64,000 bases of DNA. It comes from Microbacterium psychrotolerans. GTDB taxonomy: Bacteria > Actinomycetota > Actinomycetes > Actinomycetales > Microbacteriaceae. The position numbers and the translations under genes are program-made. Below are positions 32,918 to 41,387 of the stretch, piece by piece. Every line of letters starts with the position of its first letter. The stretch's first letter is position 1. A model generated the notes under the pieces. The model did not search any database. It was not told the origin of the DNA and saw only the letters and a list, made by a program, of their open reading frames with translations. The stretch covers positions 248,001 through 312,000 of the forward strand of contig NZ_JAVFWO010000001.1 in assembly GCF_031085295.1 (NCBI RefSeq), read 5' to 3'.

Positions 32918-33220
32918 CTAGAGGTTGTCGAAGCTGGTGTCGCCGCTCAGCGCGGCGAGGTGGCGGATGAAGGCTTGCCGGTCCGCGGTCGGCGTAGTGA
33001 TCAGCGTCTGGACTGTGGTGCGGAGATCGGCGAGCTCGTCGGTGGGGAGTCCGGCGAGTGGGGCGAGGCACCAGTCGAGGTCTTCGGTGATGGTCCAGCC
33101 GGGTTCGTCGACGTCCTTGTGGGGGTGCCACATGAAGGCGCAGATCGCGACCCGGTACAGGGTGGCCTCTGCTTCGGCGGGGTCGAGCATGATGGTCTCT
33201 CCGGTCGGGGTGGTGGTCAT
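32918..33220 (-). CDS. Hypothetical element protein
   Basis: This 100-residue soluble acidic protein contains EATLYRVAICAFMWHPHKDV, DLDWCLAPLAGLPTDELADL and a C-terminal FIRHLAALSG. The ATG at 33220 overlaps the end of the repeat protein gene by four bases, so the two are coupled. The frame continues upstream but that part is a shadow of the repeat gene. No family recognised. Confidence 0.55.
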   Translation of the reverse strand: MTTTPTGETIMLDPAEAEATLYRVAICAFMWHPHKDVDEPGWTITEDLDWCLAPLAGLPTDELADLRTTVQTLITTPTADRQAFIRHLAALSGDTSFDNL

Positions 33221-34299
33221 CGGTTCATTCCCATCGTGGTGTTCGGGTTCAGCATCGGGTGTGGCGCGGCGGCGTCGGGGTCGAGGTGGTGTCGGTGCCG
33301 TGGGGGGTCGCGGTGGCGGAGTCGGTCGTTGACCTGTTTGCCGATCGCGTCCATGCGGGCGTCTTCGATCGCCTGCCGTTGTTCTCGGCGCGTCGGCCGC
33401 TGGGCGGCGAGCCACCGCCGCGCCACGGCGATCTGGCTGCGGCTGGCGTAGCTCCCGTCGGTGGCGAGGGTGTGTTCGATCCGGGCACGCTGGCTGTCGC
33501 GTTCGAACGCCGCGACCAGCTCCGGTGGTGTCGGCTGCAGCAACTCCACAGGAGACGCCGGGATCTCCCGTATCGCGGCGATCTCCTCAGCTGTCCGGGC
33601 CCGGGCGAAGAACGCGTCGGCAGCCGCGGTGTTGGCACGACGCTCCACGGCGCTGGTCGAACGGATCCGGCGCGGCGGGAGCCCTGCATCCCGGCGACGC
33701 TTCTCGCGTTCCTTCCATGCCCGGTTGCCCGCGAGCACCTTCTCGCGGTTCTCGGCGTAGTAGGCCCGCTTCTTCGCCTTCAGCTCGTCGGCATGTGCGG
33801 CGTAGTACGCGCGTGCGGCGGCGCGTTTCGGTCCCGGGTTCTCGCGATGCTGGGCACGGAGCTTTGCGTTGTACTCGTCCTTGTGGGTCTCCCACCAGCG
33901 TCGCTGCGCCTTGGCGCGCATCGCCCGGTACTCGTCCGGGTCCTCCGCGCGTTTGCGGGCCTGCCACTGCCTTGTGTACTCGTGGTGCTCGGCCTTGTGT
34001 GCCTCGTAGTACTTCTTCGAGCTCGTCCGCTTCGCCTGTCGGCGTCGCTGTTCGGCCGCCCTCCGCGCGGTGTATCCCTTCATGTAGGCACGCTTCTGCG
34101 CGGCCACTTCCTCACTGTGCTCTGCGTTGTAAGCGGCGCGGTACGCGCGGATGTGTTCCTGATTGCGCTGCCGCCACGCCCGCTGACGCTCCCGGATGCG
34201 CTCGGCGTTGCGCTCGCGATAGGCGCGGCGCCGCTCCCGATCCCGTTCACCTCCGATGGCGCGCTCCTCCCCCGGATCCCCCTCCCGCCGCAGGCTCAT
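33217..34299 (-). CDS. Highly basic protein with 15-residue aromatic repeats
   Basis: In this 360-residue, strongly charged protein, residues about 25-200 are built from 15-residue repeats of the form R-A-[YW]-x3-[NH]-x-E-x-[IVL]-x3-[KR]. Copies start at residues 25, 40, 55, 70, 163, 178 and 193, with degenerate ones between. The pattern implies one continuous helix with an aromatic/acid stripe and net positive charge, suited to binding DNA or RNA along its length. The C-terminal 150 residues are less repetitive and basic. The family was not recognised. It is coupled to the genes on both sides by 4-base overlaps. Confidence 0.65.
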   Translation of the reverse strand: MSLRREGDPGEERAIGGERDRERRRAYRERNAERIRERQRAWRQRNQEHIRAYRAAYNAEHSEEVAAQKRAYMKGYTARRAAEQRRRQAKRTSSKKYYEAHKAEHHEYTRQWQARKRAEDPDEYRAMRAKAQRRWWETHKDEYNAKLRAQHRENPGPKRAAARAYYAAHADELKAKKRAYYAENREKVLAGNRAWKEREKRRRDAGLPPRRIRSTSAVERRANTAAADAFFARARTAEEIAAIREIPASPVELLQPTPPELVAAFERDSQRARIEHTLATDGSYASRSQIAVARRWLAAQRPTRREQRQAIEDARMDAIGKQVNDRLRHRDPPRHRHHLDPDAAAPHPMLNPNTTMGMNR

Positions 34300-34775
34300 C
34301 GCAGCGCCCCTCGTGGAGCGAGGACGACGCCGGGAGGTTCGGAATCCGGAACTCCCGGAGTTTCACGCTGTGGAAGTCCGGGAGTCGGATTAGCCCGCGG
34401 GGTCAGGTTGTCACCGCACGTGCTGTCGCAGGTCGCGGTCGAGGTCGCCGGATCTCCGAGATCTGTGAGTGCGGAAGTCACGGAGTTCCGGAGTTCGTCC
34501 TCCGTCGAGCCGCGCAGCTTCTCGGCGTGAGCGAGGAGCAGATCGATCGCCACCCGGATGAGGGTGTTCTCCGTGATGCGCTCCGCCTTGAATCGACGGC
34601 GCCTCATCACCGCGTCGGCCAGCGCGGCGAGTGCGGTGAGCTGATCGCCGCGGACCCGCGCATCCTTCCGCGACAACCGGGCGAACATCGGCACCGGCGC
34701 CTCGGCTGGCGCCACCTCCGCCGCCACACGCGCTCGTACGTCGCTGAGCCTGCCGGCGAGATCGATCTTGGCCAT
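34296..34775 (-). CDS. Small ParA partner, putative centromere-binding protein
   Basis: This 159-residue protein has its ATG two bases after the ParA stop. The middle part (KDARVRGDQLTALAALADAV, ERITENTLIRVAIDLLLAHAEKL) resembles ribbon-helix-helix or related small DNA-binding partners found beside ParA. The C-terminal 50 residues are low-complexity, rich in Pro and Thr, and encoded by DNA full of CCGGAGT/ACTCCGG words. Together with ParA it could make a type Ib-like partition unit, separate from the distant ParB. Confidence 0.6.
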   Translation of the reverse strand: MAKIDLAGRLSDVRARVAAEVAPAEAPVPMFARLSRKDARVRGDQLTALAALADAVMRRRRFKAERITENTLIRVAIDLLLAHAEKLRGSTEDELRNSVTSALTDLGDPATSTATCDSTCGDNLTPRANPTPGLPQRETPGVPDSEPPGVVLAPRGALR

Positions 34776-34777
34776 CG

Positions 34778-35482
34778 TCACCACGTTCCCGCGAGCTCTG
34801 GCGAGAGCAGCTGCTCGAGCTCGCGTCCGATGGCGGCGATGTCCGCGATGGGTCCTTCGGTGCGCCGGTTGCGCCGCAGAGTCGTCACCAGCTGACCCAG
34901 CACGGGGGCGTCCGCCTGTACCTTGTACTGCCGTAGATACGATTCCAGCCGCGGCACCCCGAGATCGGAGTCCAGCAGCCGCTGCCAGGTCTCCAGTTGG
35001 TTCGGCACGCGCGGGTCGATCCGGTTCAGCACCACCCCGTGGCGCAGCTGGCGCGGTTCGATCAACCGGCTCAGCGTGCGTAGCGTGGGTTCCACGGCGA
35101 GCGGTTCGGGCGTGACTGGCACGAGCGCGTAGTCGGCGGCATCCAGCACCGTCTCCAGTACAGCGGTGTCCTCGAGACTGCCGGGCGTGTCCACCAGTAC
35201 CAACTCGTAGTCGGCACGTAGTTCTCTCAGGCGGCTCAGCATGTTGGGGTGTTGGCTGCCGGCGAAGTCGAACGGCATGCGGTCGCTGGCGTTCTCTGCC
35301 CACCACACCGTCGACTGCTGCCGGTCCACATCGACCACCAGCACTCGATGCCGGCGCGACAACTCCGCGGCCACCTGCATGGTGACGGTCGTCTTGCCGA
35401 CACCGCCTTTCTGGTTGGCAACGGCGACAATCGCCATCGCGATTGAGCCGTTGTTAGCCCGGTGAGTGTCGAGCTCAGTCAT
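34778..35482 (-). CDS. ParA-family partition ATPase
   Basis: The 234-residue protein has a short N-terminal extension, deviant Walker A VANQKGGVGKTTVTM, VLVVDVDRQQSTVWW as motif A', and ELVLVDTPGSLEDTAV as Walker B, then LRHGVVLNRIDP. This is a small, plasmid-type ParA without the N-terminal DNA-binding domain. It would distribute or stabilise the element while it replicates in circular form. The start (ATG at 35482) overlaps the excisionase-like gene by eight bases. Confidence 0.85.
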   Translation of the reverse strand: MTELDTHRANNGSIAMAIVAVANQKGGVGKTTVTMQVAAELSRRHRVLVVDVDRQQSTVWWAENASDRMPFDFAGSQHPNMLSRLRELRADYELVLVDTPGSLEDTAVLETVLDAADYALVPVTPEPLAVEPTLRTLSRLIEPRQLRHGVVLNRIDPRVPNQLETWQRLLDSDLGVPRLESYLRQYKVQADAPVLGQLVTTLRRNRRTEGPIADIAAIGRELEQLLSPELAGTW

Positions 35483-35702
35483 TGGGATCGCCGCCTCGCT
35501 CGAGGCCTTCGAACCACGCCTCGAGGTCGTCGAACGGGTACAGGATGATCCGCCCGACCTTGTAGTAGGGCGGCCCAGTCTTCTTGTACCGCCATTCCGC
35601 CAGCAGCTTCAGCTTCAAGCCCGGAATCAACGCGATCACGTCATTCGGGGTCAGAAGCCGCTTGTTGAGCACCGGCTCTGCCGGGTTCGCCGTTGTCGCC
35701 AT
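35475..35702 (-). CDS. Excisionase-like MerR-type HTH protein
   Basis: This 75-residue protein has a winged helix-turn-helix of the excisionase type: LLTPNDVIALIPGLKLKLLA, EWRYKKTGPPYYKVGRI (the wing) and LYPFDDLEAWFEG. It lies divergent from the integrase operon and directly before ParA. It is the best candidate for the element's recombination directionality factor, or for an early repressor. The ATG at 35702 is preceded by a GGAGTGAGA ribosome site. Confidence 0.75.
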   Translation of the reverse strand: MATTANPAEPVLNKRLLTPNDVIALIPGLKLKLLAEWRYKKTGPPYYKVGRIILYPFDDLEAWFEGLERGGDPND

Positions 35703-35814
35703 CTCTCACTCCTTCTGCGGAACTATCAGCCTGTTCAGCAGTAGTACACTCCTAAACCGTATACTTCGCAAGGGGTATCTGCGGAATGCAGGAGCAGTAA
35801 GGCAAACTGAGGGA
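35703..35814. promoter_or_regulatory. Control region between xis-like and integrase operons
   Basis: This divergent intergenic region of 112 bases is AT-rich in its middle. A 9-base direct repeat TCTGCGGAA occurs at 35714-35722 and 35778-35786, and a GTATAC palindrome lies between. These may be operator sites for the adjacent helix-turn-helix proteins. Confidence 0.4.
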
Positions 35815-36405
35815 GTGAAGGTCGACGTGAAGACTCTCGACGGCGCGACGATGTCGGCAGAGTGGGCTACCCATCCGGTCGGCTCCGCGCTGCATATCGC
35901 TCCCGCATTCGTCGCCACTGCGGTGGACGAATCCAGCGGTGTCGAAACGACTATCGAGGCGCACTACAAGCTGCATCGAGGGCGATACGTGATCACCAGA
36001 ATCATCAACCGTGCGATCGCCGACGACTTCAACGAAGACCGCCTCAAGCACACGGCACCTCAGGCGATCGTGCAGACCGCCATCCCTCGCTGCATTGCGC
36101 TCCAGCTCGACGACAGCCCAGACGCGGGCTGGACGACCGTCGCAGACCTCACCAGCCTCGACGGCCGGATCATCCCCCCTTGGATGGCACAAGCTGTGGT
36201 CAAGCGAGGCGTCAAGGACGAGCGGTGGGAGGTCATTGAGATCCTCTATGGCACCGCTGCCCTCGCCGACCTGCCACCGGTCAAGCTGATCGCGGCCGAG
36301 CTCGATGTTCCTGAGCGCACCGCCTCCGACTGGATCCAGAAGGCTCGAGCGGCGGGATGGCTCGCCGGGCTCTCCTCGAACGTCGGCCGTCCGGCCAATG
36401 GGTAG
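35815..36405 (+). CDS. HTH protein preceding the integrase
   Basis: From the GTG at 35815 (GAGGGA immediately upstream) the product is 196 residues. An N-terminal beta-rich region (VKVDVKTLDG, YKLHRGRYVITRIINRAI) is followed by a C-terminal helix-turn-helix, LADLPPVKLIAAELDVPERTASDWIQKARAAGW. The gene overlaps the integrase start by 8 bases. Such proteins commonly precede tyrosine integrases in actinobacterial elements and may regulate them. A longer reading frame to 35584 runs over the divergent gene and is unlikely. GTG at 35827 is an alternative start. Confidence 0.6.
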   Translation: MKVDVKTLDGATMSAEWATHPVGSALHIAPAFVATAVDESSGVETTIEAHYKLHRGRYVITRIINRAIADDFNEDRLKHTAPQAIVQTAIPRCIALQLDDSPDAGWTTVADLTSLDGRIIPPWMAQAVVKRGVKDERWEVIEILYGTAALADLPPVKLIAAELDVPERTASDWIQKARAAGWLAGLSSNVGRPANG

Positions 36406-37507
36406 CGTCAGCCCCTACGCCACCAGCCAGGGCAAGCGATACCGAGTCCGCTATCGCCGACCGAACGGCACCCAGACGGACAAGCGGGGCTTCAAGACCA
36501 AGCGCGACGCGGAGCTGTTTCTCTCCACCGTCGAACTGTCCAAGGCCAAGGGAGAGTATGTCGACCTCAGCGCCGCAGACGTGCCACTCGGTACAGCGGG
36601 CGCCAGATGGGTTCACGCACGCGAGCAACTCCTCAAGCCATCGACATTCCATTCCCTCGAGTCGTCATGGCGCATCCACGTCGAACCCAAGTGGGGCAAC
36701 CGCAGCCTGTCGAAGATTCGCCACTCCGAGGTTCAGGACTGGGTCTCCGAGATGGCGCGAACGCAAAGCGCGACCAACGTGCTGCGAGCTCACGGCATAC
36801 TGTCGGGGATTCTCGATGCCGCGGTCAAAGACCGAACCCTCCCGAGCAACGCCGCCCGCGATGTCGCCCTGCCGCGAAAGGGCACGAAGCGGAAGGCGTA
36901 TCTCACCCACCGGCAGGTCGAGCTCCTCGCGTCCACGGCCAGGGAACCCGACCTGGTCCGCTTCCTTGCGTACACGGGAGTGAGATGGGGCGAAGCAACA
37001 GGACTCCGTGTGCGCCATTTAGACCTCCCACGACGGCGCGCACGCGTCGAAGAAAACGCCGTCATGGTGGGCACCAACGTCATCATCGGCACTCCGAAGT
37101 CCCACAAGCACCGATCCGTACCTATCCCGCCGTTTCTCCTCGAGACGCTGATGCTGCGCGCGCGAACGCGCGGCAGGGACGACTTTGCCTTCGGCGACGG
37201 GGCACATCCGCTGCGCCTCCCGAACTCAAAAGATGGATGGTTCGCCTCGGCCGTTCGACGCGCTCAGGGGATGGACCCCGAGCTTCCGCGAGTGACACCG
37301 CATGATCTGCGCCACACCGCGGCCTCCCTCGCCATCAGCGCGGGTGCGAATGTCAAAGCAGTGCAACGCATGCTCGGGCACGCGAGCGCCGCGGTCACTC
37401 TCGACATCTACAGCGATCTGTTCGACGACGACCTGGACGACGTATCCGACGCTCTTGATCGCGCCCGCACTCTCAGCCTGATCGAAGACACGTCGGAAGA
37501 CGCGTAG
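36398..37507 (+). CDS. int: Tyrosine recombinase (site-specific integrase)
   Basis: The 369-residue phage-type integrase has an N-terminal arm-binding region (KRYRVRYRRPNG), a SAM-like core-binding domain (about 65-150) and a catalytic domain with the full set: R196 in TGVRWGEA, K at about 234 in TPKSHKHRS, H302 and R305 in HDLRHTAASL, H328 in LGHASAAVT and Tyr338 in DIYSDLF. It should be active. It lies 168 bases from the 3' end of tRNA-Ser, the usual position for an integrase beside its attachment site. Confidence 0.9.
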   Translation: MGSVSPYATSQGKRYRVRYRRPNGTQTDKRGFKTKRDAELFLSTVELSKAKGEYVDLSAADVPLGTAGARWVHAREQLLKPSTFHSLESSWRIHVEPKWGNRSLSKIRHSEVQDWVSEMARTQSATNVLRAHGILSGILDAAVKDRTLPSNAARDVALPRKGTKRKAYLTHRQVELLASTAREPDLVRFLAYTGVRWGEATGLRVRHLDLPRRRARVEENAVMVGTNVIIGTPKSHKHRSVPIPPFLLETLMLRARTRGRDDFAFGDGAHPLRLPNSKDGWFASAVRRAQGMDPELPRVTPHDLRHTAASLAISAGANVKAVQRMLGHASAAVTLDIYSDLFDDDLDDVSDALDRARTLSLIEDTSEDA

Positions 37508-37627
37508 GCCTGCTGATCGGCTTCTCATCGACGGCTGTTCGGGTCACTCTGAAGCCGGCCCGGACTGCCGCGTTCCCATTCAAGTGTGGGCAAACTGTGG
37601 GCACGGCGCTCGGGCGCGATATGACGA

Positions 37628-37668
37628 AAGCCCCGCGATCCCAATGTTTCCATGGGTTCGCGGGGCTT
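37628..37668 (-). terminator. Terminator hairpin after tRNA-Ser
   Basis: An 11-base-pair stem (AAGCCCCGCGA / TCGCGGGGCTT) has further CCCA/TGGG pairing inside. It is directly downstream of the tRNA in its direction of transcription and followed by TTTCGT. It separates the tRNA from the integrase. Confidence 0.75.
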
Positions 37669-37674
37669 CGACGA

Positions 37675-37765
37675 TGGCGGTGACGGTGGGATTTGAACCC
37701 ACGGTAGGGGGTTACCCTACACAACTTTTCGAGAGTTGCACCTTCGGCCGCTCGGACACGTCACC
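37675..37765 (-). tRNA. tRNA-Ser (anticodon CGA)
   Basis: Read on the minus strand: acceptor GGTGACG pairing with CGTCACC, then discriminator G and encoded CCA. There is a D arm, an anticodon stem with loop CTCGAAA (anticodon CGA), the long variable arm typical of serine tRNAs, and a T arm with loop TTCAAAT. It lies next to a tyrosine integrase, so it is the probable integration target. Confidence 0.93.
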
Positions 37766-37841
37766 GCCGACAAGCTTACGACACGCGGGCGGATGCCGCG
37801 AATCGGCGCCGAAGCTCGGCTAGGGCCGCGTCGAAACCGGC

Positions 37842-38687
37842 CTACGCGTCGAGGAAGGCCTCGTGGTGATACCCCTCGGGGTCGAGCACCGCGACCGTCG
37901 ACTCGGGAACCTCGAGGAAGACGCCGGGAAGGTCATTGAGCGGCTCCGACACGACGACCTGCGCGTGATCGCCGAAGAGCGAGAGACGGTCGGCATCCGG
38001 GTACATGGTCCGGATGGTGGGGACGTCAGCCGAGTGGAACAGCGAACGGGACCGCCCCTGCGACGAGTAGCGGAACGCCCACAGCGTCTCGCCGTCCGAC
38101 ACGGCGAGCGTGCCCTGCATGGGGAACTGCACGCCGGCGGCGTGGCCTGCCCCCTCCACGCGGCGGATGGCGGCTCCGACCGCGCCGATCGGGTCATCGG
38201 CGAGACCGAGGGTCAGCGCGAGGTGGAAGAGCACCTCGGTGTCTGTCGTGCCCTGCATGAGCGGGTACAGCGACGGGTCCACGGCGAGCGCGAGCTCCCG
38301 CTTGATCAGGCCGAAATGCGAGATCGCGCCGTTATGCATGAACAGCCAGTTGTCGTGGCGGAACGGGTGGCAGTTCGTCTGCTGGATCGGCGGGCCCGCG
38401 GCCGCACGCACGTGCGCGAAGAACAACGGGCTCACGACGGCCCGGCTGATCTCGCGCAGGTTCTGGTCGTTCCACGCCGGCTCGATGCTGCGGAAGACGG
38501 ACGGATGCCGCGGCACGACGGCATCCGCATCCGCGACGGGATACCAGCCGAACCCGAAGCCGTCGCCGTTCACCGTCTCGGCACCGAGCGGCGAGTTCTG
38601 CGCCATCGCGACGACCGAGTGCTGCGCGTCGAGGATGAGGGCGGCCGGCTGGAGCGGCTCCCCCGTGTAGGCCAGCCAGCGGCACAT
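37842..38687 (-). CDS. Class II glutamine amidotransferase (EgtC-like)
   Basis: From the ATG at 38687 the 281-residue protein begins MCRWLAYTGEP, putting the catalytic cysteine at position 2 as in Ntn hydrolases. Further signature parts are NGDGFGFGWY, FFAHVRAA, NCHPFRHDNWLFMHNGAI and GTTDTEVLFHLAL. It hydrolyses a gamma-glutamyl or glutamine amide bond, as in the EgtC/YafJ family. No ergothioneine genes are adjacent, so the substrate is unknown. It is divergent from the MFS exporter. Confidence 0.85.
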   Translation of the reverse strand: MCRWLAYTGEPLQPAALILDAQHSVVAMAQNSPLGAETVNGDGFGFGWYPVADADAVVPRHPSVFRSIEPAWNDQNLREISRAVVSPLFFAHVRAAAGPPIQQTNCHPFRHDNWLFMHNGAISHFGLIKRELALAVDPSLYPLMQGTTDTEVLFHLALTLGLADDPIGAVGAAIRRVEGAGHAAGVQFPMQGTLAVSDGETLWAFRYSSQGRSRSLFHSADVPTIRTMYPDADRLSLFGDHAQVVVSEPLNDLPGVFLEVPESTVAVLDPEGYHHEAFLDA

Positions 38688-38818
38688 CGCAGCTCCCGAG
38701 GTCGTCCGTCGACACCGCGGCGCGGCGCTGCCGCCATAGTAGGGCGGTGCGGTCCCGGCCGATACCCGCATCCGCCGAAGCGGCCCTCGGTGTCGTCGGC
38801 CGGGTCTAGCGTGGGCTG

Positions 38819-40225
38819 GTGACCGATCATCAGCCCGCCTCCGGCACGTCGGCGCCGGTCGGCCGCATGACCACCATCCAGCGCTCGGTGCTGTGGATCG
38901 CCGTGCTCGGGTCGTTCGTCGCCTTCCTCGACGGCACGATCGTGAACGTCGCCCTCCCCTCGATCAGCGAGGAGCTGGGCGGCGGCATCACGACGCAGCA
39001 GTGGGTCGTCGACGCCTACCTCATCACGCTCGGCGCCCTCATCCTCGTTGCAGGCTCGGTCAGCGACGCGTACGGGCGCGTGCTCGTCCTGCGCATCGGG
39101 CTCATCGGCTTCGGCATCGCCTCGGTCGCGATCGCGGCGGCACCGACGGCCGAGTTCCTCATCGTCGCCCGGGCGGTCCAGGGCGCGGCGGGCGCGTTCC
39201 TCGTCCCCAGCTCGCTCGCACTCATCACGTCGAACTTCACCGGTGCCGCGCAGAGCCGCGCCATCGGCATCTGGACCGCGATGACGACATCCGCGATGAT
39301 CGTCGGCCCGCTCATCGGCGGCGTGCTCGTCGACCTCGTGTCGTGGCGGCTCGCGTTCCTCATCAACGTGGTGCCGATCGCCGTGACCCTCGTGCTCCTG
39401 GCCCGCGGCGGCTTCCGCGACACCCGGCATCCGGGAGCATCGATCGACTGGATCGGCGCAGCGCTGTGCACACTCGGCCTCGGCGGGATGGTCTATGCCC
39501 TCATCGAGCAGCCCAACCTCGGCTGGGGCTCCCCCGTCATCTGGCTGACGCTCGTGCTCGGCGCCGGCATGTTCGCGGCGTTCATCCTCCGTCAGCGCAC
39601 CACGCGCCACCCGATCCTGCCGCTGGACCTCTTCCGGGTGCGCAATTTCTGGACAGGCAATGTGGCGACCGCGTTCATCTACGGGGCGCTCGCCCTCAAC
39701 GGCCTCGTCGTGGTCGTCTACCTCCAGGAGGGCGCCGGGCTGCCGGCTACTCTCGCCGGGCTCGCGAGCCTGCCGATGACCATCCTCATGATCCTGTTCA
39801 GCTCCCGTGTCGGTGCGCTCAGCGGCAGGTGGGGTCCGCGGTTCTTCATGACCGTCGGCCCGATCACAATGGGCGTCGGCGCCCTGCTGCTCCTCACGAC
39901 GACCACCGAGTTCTCGTACTGGTGGCAGATCCTGCCGAGCATGATCGTGATGGGCGCCGGCCTCGCCCTCACCGTCGCGCCGCTGACTTCGGCGATCCTC
40001 GGCGCGATCGAGCCCGAGCGGTCCGGCATCGCGTCCGCCGTCAACAACGCCGTCGCGCGCGTCGCCGGACTCATCGCCGTCGCCCTGCTCGCCACCATCG
40101 TGGGCGGCAGCCTCGACATCGACGGCTTCCACCGCGCGGCGATCGTCACCGCGGCGCTCATGATCGCGGGCGGCGTCACGTCGTTCCTCGGCATCCGCAA
40201 TCCGGAGCGCACGACCGCCGCCTGA
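38819..40225 (+). CDS. MFS drug exporter, DHA2 (14-helix) type
   Basis: The 468-residue membrane protein belongs to the EmrB/QacA-like drug:H+ antiporters. It has motif D1 LDGTIVNVALPSI in helix 1, GGITTQQWVVDAYLIT, the loop motif GSVSDAYGRVLVLRIG, and motif C-like SAMIVGPLIGGVLVD. It expels lipophilic compounds using proton influx. The start is a GTG at 38819; ATG at 38867 would omit only a short polar tail. Confidence 0.85.
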   Translation: MTDHQPASGTSAPVGRMTTIQRSVLWIAVLGSFVAFLDGTIVNVALPSISEELGGGITTQQWVVDAYLITLGALILVAGSVSDAYGRVLVLRIGLIGFGIASVAIAAAPTAEFLIVARAVQGAAGAFLVPSSLALITSNFTGAAQSRAIGIWTAMTTSAMIVGPLIGGVLVDLVSWRLAFLINVVPIAVTLVLLARGGFRDTRHPGASIDWIGAALCTLGLGGMVYALIEQPNLGWGSPVIWLTLVLGAGMFAAFILRQRTTRHPILPLDLFRVRNFWTGNVATAFIYGALALNGLVVVVYLQEGAGLPATLAGLASLPMTILMILFSSRVGALSGRWGPRFFMTVGPITMGVGALLLLTTTTEFSYWWQILPSMIVMGAGLALTVAPLTSAILGAIEPERSGIASAVNNAVARVAGLIAVALLATIVGGSLDIDGFHRAAIVTAALMIAGGVTSFLGIRNPERTTAA

Positions 40226-40305
40226 CGCTCACCGTGAGGACGACGGATGCCGCCACCCGGCGGTGGGAGTGGGCGTAGGCATCGCCCCCCTGCAAGACTG
40301 GCCCC

Positions 40306-41256
40306 ATGGCCGTCATCGAGAACTCGAAAGTCACCATCGTCGGAGCCGGCAGCGTCGGTTCGAGCGCCGCGTACGCGGCGCTGATCCGCGGCTCCGCCCG
40401 CCATGTCGCCCTCTATGACATCGCCACGCAGAAGGTGGAGGCCGAGGTCCTCGACCTCGCGCACGGCACGCAGTTCACCGGTTCGAGCGACATCATCGGC
40501 GGCAGCGACCTCTCGGTCGTCGAGGGTTCGCATGTGGTGGTCATCACGGCCGGCGCCAAGCAGGACCCCGGTCAGACGCGCATCGAGCTCGCTGGCGTCA
40601 ACGCCCGCATCATGAAGACGATGATGCCCCAGCTGCTCAGCGTCGCGCCGGACGCGATCTACGTCATCGTGACCAACCCGTGCGACGTGCTCACCGTGCT
40701 GGCGCAGGAAGACACGGGGCTGCCGTCCGAGCGCATCTTCGCGTCCGGAACCGTGCTCGACACCTCCCGTCTGCGGTGGAAGCTCGCCGAGCGCGCGGGC
40801 GTCTCGACGTCGAGCGTGCACGCCTACATCGTCGGCGAGCACGGCGACACCGAGTTCCCGCTGTGGTCGAAGGCGACGATCGGCACCGTCCCGATCCTGG
40901 AATGGGTGACGCCCCGCGGCGACCGGCTGACCGTCGACGAGCTCGACCAGATCGCCATCGACGTGCGCGACGCGGCCTACAAGGTCATCCAGGGCAAGGG
41001 AGCGACGAACTACGCGATCGGCCTGTCCAGCGCTCGCATCATCGAGGCGATCCTCAACGACGAGCGCGCGGTCATGCCCGTCTCACCGGTGCTGCGCGAC
41101 TTCCACGGCGTCGACGGAGTGGCGCTCTCGGTGCCGTCGATCGTGAGCGCGGCCGGCGCGGTGCCGGTCCGCGAGACGCAGTTCGACCCGCACGAGCTCG
41201 AGCTGTTCCATGCCTCCGCCGATGCGCTGAAGCAGGTCGCCGACTCGCTGCGCTGA
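40306..41256 (+). CDS. ldh: L-lactate dehydrogenase
   Basis: The 316-residue enzyme has the NAD-binding VTIVGAGSVGSSAAY, the aspartate strand HVALYDI, the substrate loop GAKQDPGQTRIEL, VTNPCDVLT and the catalytic-histidine motif VGEHGDTEFPLWS. It interconverts pyruvate and L-lactate with NADH. The loop glutamine (KQDPGQTR) fits lactate rather than malate dehydrogenase. It stands alone, 80 bases after the exporter. Confidence 0.92.
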   Translation: MAVIENSKVTIVGAGSVGSSAAYAALIRGSARHVALYDIATQKVEAEVLDLAHGTQFTGSSDIIGGSDLSVVEGSHVVVITAGAKQDPGQTRIELAGVNARIMKTMMPQLLSVAPDAIYVIVTNPCDVLTVLAQEDTGLPSERIFASGTVLDTSRLRWKLAERAGVSTSSVHAYIVGEHGDTEFPLWSKATIGTVPILEWVTPRGDRLTVDELDQIAIDVRDAAYKVIQGKGATNYAIGLSSARIIEAILNDERAVMPVSPVLRDFHGVDGVALSVPSIVSAAGAVPVRETQFDPHELELFHASADALKQVADSLR

Positions 41257-41387
41257 CCGGCGCCGCCGGCGTGTGCGGACCAGCCGCGACTCGCGACATC
41301 CGTCGACGCATCGGAGCAGCCGACCGGCGCCGCCCGCGCCCGGCCCGCCGCCCGGGTCATGTCGTGCCCTCGCCGTACGCTGGCCAC

